Part shown: positions 1-5,061 of the stretch, in pieces
Layout of the letters: the number at the start of each line of letters is the position of its first letter
How positions within the stretch are numbered: position 1 is the stretch's first letter
NCBI GenBank assembly: GCA_017998495.1
Contig: JAGOCY010000075.1
Span: 1-6,894, forward strand
DNA: 6,894 nucleotides
Reading direction: 5' to 3'
Source of the DNA: Corallincola sp.
Lineage (GTDB): Bacteria > Pseudomonadota > Gammaproteobacteria > Enterobacterales > Neiellaceae
The notes under the pieces: model-generated
Told to the model about the DNA's origin: nothing
What the model saw: only the letters and a program-made list of their open reading frames with translations
Databases searched by the model: none
Position numbers and translations under genes: made by a program

Positions 1-465
1 GGCGAAGGCATTCTGCAGTTTGCTGTTGAGCATTTTGGGGTAGCGCTTGATAAAACTGGCGGTCGCGCGCTTTGGGTAGTAGCCGCGGCAAATGCGGCTT
101 TTGCGCCAGTTTCGCCACTCACGAGCAATAGTTTCATCGCTGATGGTGCGCTCCAGCCGGCTGATGGCACCAAAGACAAAGAATAGATAGGTGATGCAGT
201 CACGCTTGCTGTGGAACTGAGGTGTTTCGCCTCCTTCGCGGGTGCTGGGGAAGTGCTGTAGTTGCAGTGCTAGGAATGCATCTAGGCGCTCGCAGGCTAT
301 ACGAACCTCTTCATGCTGATGGAGGCGGTCACGCTTGCTGTGGCTACTTACGAGCGGCACGCCATGCTGCGGCCAGACATGTTCAAGCCGCTGAAGGCAG
401 CTTCGGCCGAGGCGGGAAAAGAGGCGATTGATGCGGATGATGATGTTGATGAGTGTCGTCCCCAT
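1..465 (-). CDS. Unknown basic protein, 3' end cut by window edge
   Basis: I do not recognise this protein. The minus frame is open from a stop at 684-682 to the left edge, and the end of the gene lies outside the window. I chose the ATG at 465-463 because AAGGAA (480-475) lies 9 bases upstream; an in-frame ATG at 642-640 has no Shine-Dalgarno and sits beside a hairpin. From 465 there are 155 residues. The N-terminus has a short hydrophobic run (INIIIRI) followed by arginines, residues 91-101 are hydrophobic (ITYLFFVFGAI), and residues 105-150 are rich in Arg and Lys with several Trp and Tyr, which would suit nucleic-acid binding. HSKRD occurs twice, at residues 42-46 and 85-89, encoded by an exact 16-bp repeat. 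The composition is less GC-rich than the neighbouring metabolic genes, so an accessory or mobile origin is possible but not shown. Confidence 0.55.
   Translation of the reverse strand, partial: MGTTLINIIIRINRLFSRLGRSCLQRLEHVWPQHGVPLVSSHSKRDRLHQHEEVRIACERLDAFLALQLQHFPSTREGGETPQFHSKRDCITYLFFVFGAISRLERTISDETIAREWRNWRKSRICRGYYPKRATASFIKRYPKMLNSKLQNAFA
199..343. repeat. 16-bp direct repeat inside the left-edge gene
   Basis: GTCACGCTTGCTGTGG occurs exactly at 199-214 and again at 328-343. The copies are 129 bp (43 codons) apart, so both encode the same residues, HSKRD plus flanking bases, in the minus-strand gene. The sequence beyond the 16 bp differs, so this is not a simple tandem duplication. 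Confidence 0.85.
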
Positions 466-474
466 GGCAAAAGG

Positions 475-480
475 TTCCTT
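475..480 (-). promoter_or_regulatory. Ribosome binding site deciding start of left-edge gene
   Basis: AAGGAA on the minus strand lies 9 bases before the ATG at 465-463. It is the only good Shine-Dalgarno in front of any in-frame start of this open frame, so it favours 465 over the upstream ATG at 642. Confidence 0.45.
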
Positions 481-647
481 GCAGCAGCCTGAGTTGTGAC
501 TCAATGGCAGCGTACGAGTTCCATGTACCTTTATTGCATTGTGGCCGTTGATGTAACGAGCTGTGAGATATTGCGCCACTCGGTGAAGCAGGTCACTTTC
601 ACCGCAGCTGCTGGTCGTTAACAGTCCCACTTGGAGCGCCATTTGCA

Positions 648-672
648 GCAGCCGGTAGTGGCTACCGGCTGC
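648..672 (-). terminator. Perfect 11-bp hairpin after acidic-protein gene, no T-run
   Basis: GCAGCCGGTAG (648-658) and CTACCGGCTGC (662-672) pair perfectly around a 3-base loop. On the minus strand the hairpin starts 18 bases after the stop of the 182-residue gene, the usual place for an intrinsic terminator. The minus strand continues AAATGGCG rather than a T-run, and the plus side also lacks one. It could be a terminator whose tail was lost, a Rho-type 3'-end hairpin, or a protein site. The stem is certain; the function is not. Confidence 0.45.
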
Positions 673-689
673 CCAAGGCGGTTAGAGCT

Positions 690-1238
690 TTACTCCTGGT
701 CGCCGTCGCCTTCCAGTAGTTCGCGCAGGGCGTCATCGCTGGGGGCGATGTAGATGCCCAACTCGTCGCACAGCTCCTGCAGGCGCGGCAGGTCGTTGCG
801 GTAGACCATGGCCACCATCATCTCGTCGGTCAGCGACTGGCTGAAGTCGACCAGAATGTAGCCGCCGTTTTCGGCATTGAACTGGGCCAGCTGGGCCTGG
901 ATCAGCTCCAGTGCCTGCAGCGCGTCGTCGCAGGCCATGATCTGTTCTACGGTCAGGCCGGCTTCGGTATCTTCGCCGAAGGCTTCCAGCAGCTGCGGGT
1001 AGAGCTCATCCAGCGACGGTGCTACAAACAGCACTTCCAGCGGTAGCTCGTTGACCAGCACCCACTCCCACAGCGGTAGCGGGAAGTCCTCTTCGTAGTA
1101 GATGTCGGGGTTGGCGGCGAGAAAGCCTTCGCCATCTTCGGCGGCGGCTAGTACCTGGTTGACGATGGTGGTGACGTCTTCATCCTCCAGGGCGCCGGAG
1201 CTGAGAAGGGTGACGAGTTCGGTCAGTTGCTGCTGCAT
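690..1238 (-). CDS. Hypothetical very acidic cytosolic protein (182 aa)
   Basis: I cannot name this protein with confidence; it may belong to one of the DUF families of small acidic bacterial proteins (DUF6630 is a weak guess from memory). It starts at ATG 1238-1236 with AGGA (minus strand, 1248-1245) 6 bases upstream, and ends in TAA. It has 40 Asp/Glu, only 3 Arg, and no Lys or His among 182 residues, giving a very low isoelectric point. There is no signal peptide or membrane segment. Predicted helices alternate with hydrophobic strands; recognisable stretches are PLPLWEWVLVNELPLEV near residues 53-69 and a C-terminal YRNDLPRLQELCDELGI segment. It lies 73 bp downstream of the LysR gene on the same strand with no obvious terminator between, so the two may be cotranscribed. 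A small immunity-like, adaptor or nucleic-acid-mimic role would be speculation. Confidence 0.85.
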   Translation of the reverse strand: MQQQLTELVTLLSSGALEDEDVTTIVNQVLAAAEDGEGFLAANPDIYYEEDFPLPLWEWVLVNELPLEVLFVAPSLDELYPQLLEAFGEDTEAGLTVEQIMACDDALQALELIQAQLAQFNAENGGYILVDFSQSLTDEMMVAMVYRNDLPRLQELCDELGIYIAPSDDALRELLEGDGDQE

Positions 1239-1311
1239 GGCTGTTCCTGTTGGGGTAAAGCAGTTGAGTGAATGAGCTTAGTAGGCGCTGTCTATCGTTG
1301 CCGGGTGGCCT

Positions 1312-2268
1312 CTAGCCACGCTGGGGCAGCCCAGGTACCGAATCGGCCGCTTCCTGCACCATGCGCCTGAGCCAGATATGGCTGGCATCATGATGGAGCA
1401 GTGGGCTCCACACCATCTTCAGGGCGATCGGTGGAATCGGCAGTGGCGGCACTGTGATCACCACAGCATTGTTGTGCTTGTGGAGCAGAGCGGCGCGGCT
1501 GGGGATGGTGGCGATGATCGGCTGGGCCTGGGCAAGATCCATGGCCACATGGTAGTTACGGGTGAACACCTTGATGCGGCGCTGATGGCCCTGTTCGGCC
1601 AGCGCCTTGTCGACCCAGCCGAGTTTCTGCAGATCATCGGGGCGGACGCCGACGCCGACGCCGTAACCGGTTTTGCTGACCCACACATGATCAGCGGCCA
1701 GATAGGCCTCGACCCCCAGCTTGGGCAGGCCGGGGTGGTCACGGCGCAACAAACAGACGAACGGGTCCTGCCACAGCAGCTTCTGGTGGAAGCTCAGCGG
1801 CAGTTCTTCAAACATGTTGATGGCCATGTCCACCTTGCCATCTTCCAGCTCGTGGAAGGTAACGTCGGACGGGGTCATGACGTCAAAGCAGATCCCGGGC
1901 GCCTTGGCCTGAATGCGGGTGAGCAGCACCGGCAGTAGGGTGGAGGCGGCATAGTCAGAGGCCATGATGCGAAACAGGCGGTTGCTGCTTGATTCATCGA
2001 ACGGTTGCACTGGCTGCAACACCGTTTCCATTTCGATCAGCAGCTTGCGGATCTGAGGCTGCAGATCCAGGGCCCGCTCGGTGGGCTCCATCCCTTGCGA
2101 GGTACGCACCAGCAGCGGGTCGCCAAACATCTCACGCAGCCGTTTCAGACTGTTGCTCATCGCTGGCTGAGTAATGTTGAGGTGGGCGGCGGCCCGCGTC
2201 ACATTGCGCTCACGCAGCAGCACATCGAGGCAGACCAGTAGGTTGAGGTCGTAGCGCGATATATTCAT
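1312..2268 (-). CDS. LysR-family transcriptional regulator, NodD/NahR-like
   Basis: A DNA-binding regulator of 318 residues, the normal LysR length. The winged helix-turn-helix spans about residues 6-65: DLNLLVCLDVLLRERNVTRAA, then the recognition helix TQPAMSNSLKRLREMFGDPL and the wing LVRTSQGMEPTERA. AMSNSL in place of the commoner AVSRAI, and the DLNLL start, are features of the NodD/NahR/LeuO-type branch. The effector-binding domain covers about 95-305. The protein begins at ATG 2268-2266; no strong Shine-Dalgarno is visible. It is divergent from aceA across 93 bp, and LysR proteins often control the divergent neighbour and themselves, so aceA is the best candidate target. The effector cannot be read from sequence. 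Residues 203-208 are GVGVGV, encoded by three copies of a hexamer. The gene ends in TAG, 73 bp before the acidic-protein gene. Confidence 0.93.
   Translation of the reverse strand: MNISRYDLNLLVCLDVLLRERNVTRAAAHLNITQPAMSNSLKRLREMFGDPLLVRTSQGMEPTERALDLQPQIRKLLIEMETVLQPVQPFDESSSNRLFRIMASDYAASTLLPVLLTRIQAKAPGICFDVMTPSDVTFHELEDGKVDMAINMFEELPLSFHQKLLWQDPFVCLLRRDHPGLPKLGVEAYLAADHVWVSKTGYGVGVGVRPDDLQKLGWVDKALAEQGHQRRIKVFTRNYHVAMDLAQAQPIIATIPSRAALLHKHNNAVVITVPPLPIPPIALKMVWSPLLHHDASHIWLRRMVQEAADSVPGLPQRG
1645..1662 (-). repeat. Hexanucleotide repeat (GACGCC)x3 within the LysR gene
   Basis: Three perfect tandem copies of GACGCC on the plus strand read GGC GTC three times on the minus strand, giving GVGVGV at residues 203-208 of the regulator's effector domain. 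Slippage in units of six bases would add or remove a Gly-Val pair without breaking the frame. Confidence 0.85.
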
Positions 2269-2361
2269 TGGTGTTATGACGATGATGCTGCGGATAGATT
2301 GGGTGAATTTTAGCGCGCTTTCTACGCTCAGTACACACCCGCCCGGTCACTGGAGCATGCC
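2269..2361. promoter_or_regulatory. Divergent control region between LysR gene and aceA
   Basis: This 93-bp gap must hold the promoters of both genes. For the LysR gene, TAAAAT on the minus strand (2312-2307) matches the -10 consensus at 5 of 6 positions; no convincing -35 precedes it. For aceA only weak -10 candidates such as TAGATT (2295-2300) are visible. A perfect 8-bp palindrome AGCGCGCT (2312-2319) and an AGCG-N9-CGCT pair (2312-2315, 2325-2328) overlap the LysR -10, a position that would suit autorepression. The aceA Shine-Dalgarno TGGAG is at 2351-2355. Promoter presence is inferred from layout; the individual boxes are tentative. Confidence 0.5.
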
Positions 2362-3684
2362 ATGAGCCACTATAACCGCCAACACGAGATCACCCGCCTC
2401 AATCTGGACTGGCAGCACAACCCGCGCTGGGCCGGGATCACCCGTCCCTATAGCGCCGAGGAGGTAGTGCGGCTGCGCGGCTCGCTGGTGCCCGATCAGG
2501 GCTTTGCCCGCGATCAGGCCAACAAACTGTGGACCCTGCTCAACGGTGAGGCGCGCAACGGCTACCTCAACTGTCTGGGCGCGCTCACCGGCGGCCAGGC
2601 GGTGCAGCAGGTCAAGGCTGGGTTGCAGGCGATCTATGTCTCCGGCTGGCAGGTGGCGGCCGACAACAACGCCAGTGGCGAGATGTACCCGGATCAGTCG
2701 CTCTATCCGGCCAACTCGGTGCCCCAGTTGGTGGGGCGCATCAACGCCTCGTTCCGCCGCGCCGACCAGATCCAGTGGCAGCGTGGTCTCGATAGCGACA
2801 GTGCAGAGTTCATCGACTATTTCGCCCCCATTGTGGCCGACGCCGAGGCTGGTTTTGGCGGCGTGCTCAATGCCTTTGAGCTGATGAAAGGGATGATCGC
2901 CGCTGGCGCCGCCGGGGTTCACTTCGAGGATCAGCTGTCCAGCGTCAAGAAGTGCGGCCATATGGGCGGCAAGGTGCTGGTACCCACCCGTGAAGCGGTG
3001 GAGAAGCTGGTGGCTGCCCGACTGGCCGCCGATGTGCTGGATGTGCCGACACTGGTGGTAGCCCGCACCGATGCCGATGCTGCCGATCTGGTGACCAGTG
3101 ACTGCGATCCTTATGACGCGCCGTTCTTTACCGGTGAGCGTTCGGCCGAGGGCTTTTACCGCAGCAAAGCCGGGGTGGAGCAGGCGATCGCCCGCGGCCT
3201 GGCCTATGCCCCTTATGCCGATCTGGTGTGGTGCGAGACCTCGGTGCCGAGTCTGGAGCAGGCGCGTCGCTTTGCCGAGGCGATCCACGCCCGTTTCCCC
3301 GGCAAGCTGCTGGCCTACAACTGCTCGCCGTCGTTCAACTGGCGCAAGAATCTGGATGACGCCACCATCGCCAAGTTCCAGCGGGAACTGGCGGCCATGG
3401 GCTATCGCTACCAGTTCATCACCCTGGCCGGGGTGCACAGCATGTGGTTCAACATGTTCCAGCTGGCCAACGACTACGCCCGGCGCGGCATGAGCGCCTA
3501 TGTCGAGCAGGTGCAGGAGCCGGAGTTTGCGGCGCGCGGCCAGGGCTACACCTTTGTCTCGCACCAGCAGGAGGTGGGCACCGGTTACTTTGATGCGGTG
3601 ACCACGGTGATCCAGGGCGGTGGCTCGTCGGTGACCGCGCTGACCGGCTCGACCGAAGAGCAGCAGTTTGCCAAAGCCGGCTGA
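2362..3684 (+). CDS. aceA: Isocitrate lyase
   Basis: Cleaves isocitrate to succinate and glyoxylate, the first step of the glyoxylate shunt, allowing growth on acetate and fatty acids. The 440 residues match the enterobacterial enzyme (434) nearly end to end. The active-site signature KKCGHMGGK is at 196-204 with catalytic Cys198. SGWQVAAD begins at 94, the metal-binding [10 protein letters not shown] has Asp160 and Glu162, HFEDQ begins at His187, and the substrate loop NCSPSFNW is at 320-327. All the key residues I can check are present. The ATG at 2362 follows TGGAG (2351-2355) by 6 bases; an out-of-frame ATG at 2357 would give only a two-residue peptide. Unlike the enterobacterial aceBAK operon, neither malate synthase nor isocitrate dehydrogenase kinase is adjacent. 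A LysR gene is divergent upstream and fbp follows after a terminator. Isocitrate lyase belongs to the PEP mutase superfamily, but the signature settles the identity. Confidence 0.98.
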   Translation: MSHYNRQHEITRLNLDWQHNPRWAGITRPYSAEEVVRLRGSLVPDQGFARDQANKLWTLLNGEARNGYLNCLGALTGGQAVQQVKAGLQAIYVSGWQVAADNNASGEMYPDQSLYPANSVPQLVGRINASFRRADQIQWQRGLDSDSAEFIDYFAPIVADAEAGFGGVLNAFELMKGMIAAGAAGVHFEDQLSSVKKCGHMGGKVLVPTREAVEKLVAARLAADVLDVPTLVVARTDADAADLVTSDCDPYDAPFFTGERSAEGFYRSKAGVEQAIARGLAYAPYADLVWCETSVPSLEQARRFAEAIHARFPGKLLAYNCSPSFNWRKNLDDATIAKFQRELAAMGYRYQFITLAGVHSMWFNMFQLANDYARRGMSAYVEQVQEPEFAARGQGYTFVSHQQEVGTGYFDAVTTVIQGGGSSVTALTGSTEEQQFAKAG

Positions 3685-3693
3685 ATCGATGAG
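3680..3693 (+). promoter_or_regulatory. Cra (FruR)-like operator upstream of fbp
   Basis: GCTGAATCGATGAG fits 12 of 14 positions of the Cra consensus RSTGAAWCSNTHHW as I remember it. It overlaps the aceA stop codon, about 90 bp before the fbp start. In E. coli Cra activates gluconeogenic genes, so the position makes sense, but the motif is degenerate and a chance match is quite possible. Confidence 0.3.
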
Positions 3694-3696
3694 TGA

Positions 3697-3740
3697 ATAG
3701 CCGCCCCGCCAGCCGTGGCTGGTCGTGGGCGGCTATCTTT
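3697..3740 (+). terminator. Intrinsic terminator of aceA (nested hairpin)
   Basis: ATAGCCGCCC (3697-3706) pairs perfectly with GGGCGGCTAT (3727-3736), a 10-bp outer stem. Inside it CCAGCC (3709-3714) pairs with GGCTGG (3717-3722). A short CTTT (3737-3740) follows. It begins 12 bases after the aceA stop. The T-run is short, so some read-through into fbp is likely. Confidence 0.75.
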
Positions 3741-3778
3741 AACCGGCCGTTATCCGCTTACTGGTCAGGAGCAGTGCC

Positions 3779-4783
3779 ATGCAGGAGATGATCACCCTCG
3801 GCGAGTTCATCGTGCGCCAGCAGGCCGATTTTCCCGAAGCCACCGGCGAGCTGACCCAGCTGCTGGCGGCGATCCGGCTGGCGGCCAAGGTGGTCAACCG
3901 CGAGGTCAACAAGGCGGGGCTAGCCGATATCATCGGCGCTAATGGCACCACCAATGTGCAGGGCGAGCACCAGCAGAAACTCGATGCCTACGCCAACGAG
4001 CGCTTCAAGGCGGCGCTGATGGCGCGCGGCGAGGTGTGTGGCCTGGCCAGCGAAGAGGAGGACCAGTTCGTGGCCTTTGACGGTGAGCGCAACCGTAACG
4101 GCAAATATGTGGTGCTGATCGATCCTCTCGATGGCAGTTCCAACATCGACGTCAATGTCTCCATAGGCACCATCTTTTCTATCTACAAACGGCTGTCGCC
4201 GCGCGGCGCGCCGGTGGAGTTGCGTGACTTTCTGCAATCGGGGCGCGCCCAGGTAGCCGCCGGTTATGTCATCTATGGCAGTTCGACCATGCTGGTCTAC
4301 ACCACAGGTGCCGGTGTTCACGGCTTCACCTACGATCCGTCACTCGGGGTGTTTGCCCTCAGTCACCCCAACATCCGCACCCCGCAGCACGGCAGCATCT
4401 ATTCGATCAATGAAGGCAACTACCACCGCTTTCCGCAGGGGATCAAAACCTACATCAAGCGCTGTGAAGCGGAAGAGCCGGCCGCGGGGCGCCCTTACAC
4501 CGCTCGCTACATCGGCTCGCTGGTGGCTGACTTTCATCGCAACCTGATCAAGGGCGGCATCTACCTCTATCCACCCACCGCCAAAGATCCCCAGGGCAAG
4601 CTGCGCCTGCTGTATGAGGCCAATCCGCTGGCGATGCTGGTGGAGCAGGCGGGCGGGCGGGCCAGTGACGGCAGCCGGCCTATCCTCGATGTCACGCCGA
4701 CTGAGTTGCATCAGCGGGTACCTTTGTATATCGGCTCCACCGCCATGGTGGCCGAGGTGGAACACTGCCTGGCCACGAGTTAA
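3779..4783 (+). CDS. fbp: Fructose-1,6-bisphosphatase, class I
   Basis: Hydrolyses fructose 1,6-bisphosphate to fructose 6-phosphate and phosphate, the committed step of gluconeogenesis, in the cytosol with Mg2+. At 334 residues it matches the E. coli enzyme (332) along its whole length. Visible landmarks are SEEED at 91-95 (metal ligands), [17 protein letters not shown] from Asp115 (the class I metal/phosphate signature), [12 protein letters not shown] near 166-177, [13 protein letters not shown] at 243-255, and [10 protein letters not shown] at 274-283 with metal-ligand Glu280. The first ATG (3779) is favoured: AGGAG (3767-3771) lies 7 bases upstream, whereas Met4 has AGGAG directly abutting it, too close to work. 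The gene follows aceA by 94 bp, separated by a terminator, so it may have its own weak promoter or depend on read-through. Both genes are needed for growth on C2 substrates. No allosteric features can be judged by eye. Confidence 0.98.
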   Translation: MQEMITLGEFIVRQQADFPEATGELTQLLAAIRLAAKVVNREVNKAGLADIIGANGTTNVQGEHQQKLDAYANERFKAALMARGEVCGLASEEEDQFVAFDGERNRNGKYVVLIDPLDGSSNIDVNVSIGTIFSIYKRLSPRGAPVELRDFLQSGRAQVAAGYVIYGSSTMLVYTTGAGVHGFTYDPSLGVFALSHPNIRTPQHGSIYSINEGNYHRFPQGIKTYIKRCEAEEPAAGRPYTARYIGSLVADFHRNLIKGGIYLYPPTAKDPQGKLRLLYEANPLAMLVEQAGGRASDGSRPILDVTPTELHQRVPLYIGSTAMVAEVEHCLATS

Positions 4784-4813
4784 AGCCACGGCTGATGCGT
4801 ACCGACCAGCGGA

Positions 4814-4829
4814 TGAGAGTTCCCTCACA
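4814..4829. promoter_or_regulatory. CRP-like binding site upstream of GH57 gene
   Basis: TGAGA-GTTCCC-TCACA matches the CRP core TGTGA-N6-TCACA at 9 of 10 positions, and the right flank (TATTT) is AT-rich as in good sites. Its centre is about 240 bp before the GH57 start and 38 bp after fbp. Catabolite control of an exported carbohydrate-degrading enzyme would be typical. This is a pattern match only. Confidence 0.45.
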
Positions 4830-4839
4830 TATTTGAGGG
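4822..4839 (+). repeat. Hairpin CCCTCA/TGAGGG after fbp
   Basis: CCCTCA (4822-4827) and TGAGGG (4834-4839) form a 6-bp stem with a 6-base loop. It lies 38 bases after the fbp stop and could be a weak fbp terminator, but no T-run follows directly. It overlaps the CRP-like site. Confidence 0.4.
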
Positions 4840-4852
4840 GATTCATGACTCG

Positions 4853-4882
4853 TTCACGTTTTAGCCATCTAATGGTTACAAA
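4853..4882 (+). promoter_or_regulatory. Tentative sigma70 promoter for the GH57 gene
   Basis: TTCACG (4853-4858) and TACAAA (4877-4882) each match 4 of 6 consensus bases with an 18-base spacer, in the AT-richest stretch of the window. The CRP-like site is centred about 67 bases before the implied transcription start, compatible with an activator bound upstream of the polymerase. Weak individually; the AT-rich context gives most of the support. Confidence 0.25.
4862..4878. repeat. Imperfect palindrome TAGCCAT-CTA-ATGGTTA
   Basis: Seven-base arms (4862-4868 and 4872-4878) with one G/T mismatch and a 3-base spacer. It overlaps the spacer and -10 of the tentative promoter, so a repressor site is possible. 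No regulator family is implied by the sequence. Confidence 0.4.
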
Positions 4883-4919
4883 TTGTTCCGTCGTTTTATT
4901 GGCGGCATTAGAGTGCCTA

Positions 4920-4970
4920 ATCGGACAAAAATTTGACTTCGTTGTCCGATGGGGCCCATCAGCAACGTTG
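4920..4970. repeat. Cluster of three dyads upstream of GH57 gene
   Basis: ATCGGACAA (4920-4928) and TTGTCCGAT (4942-4950) are a perfect 9-bp inverted repeat around 13 bases. Its right arm overlaps a second dyad, GATGGG-G-CCCATC (4948-4960), and a third palindrome CAACGTTG follows at 4963-4970. Possible operators or 5'-leader hairpins. The dyads are certain; the role is unknown. Confidence 0.6.
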
Positions 4971-5061
4971 TTCTGTGTCGCTGCTGCGGTTACCCGCTTC
5001 GGGATGGCTCTGCTCGATCAGAGACATAACCACAAAAATACAGTGACTCAGGAGAACCGTG

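Noticed and set aside
222..431. 69-codon plus-strand frame at the left end
   Set aside because: It is antisense to the longer minus-strand frame, which has a ribosome binding site and protein-like composition.
466..642. Longer version of the left-edge gene starting at ATG 642
   Set aside because: There is no Shine-Dalgarno and the start abuts the hairpin; the extra 59 residues look less protein-like than those after 465.
1239..1311. Terminator or promoter between the LysR gene and the acidic-protein gene
   Set aside because: No hairpin with a T-run and no convincing -35/-10 pair was seen; only the AGGA ribosome binding site is evident.
1378..1938. 186-codon plus-strand frame opposite the LysR gene
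   Set aside because: It lies entirely within a well-supported LysR gene and has no ribosome binding site or recognisable domain.
2347..3564. 405-codon open frame on the minus strand opposite aceA
   Set aside because: It is the mirror of a certain isocitrate lyase gene; GC-rich coding DNA often leaves the opposite strand open. The translation is low-complexity and matches no family I know.
3788..3790. Alternative fbp start at Met4, as E. coli numbering might suggest
   Set aside because: AGGAG abuts this ATG with no spacing, while the ATG at 3779 has a well-placed AGGAG.
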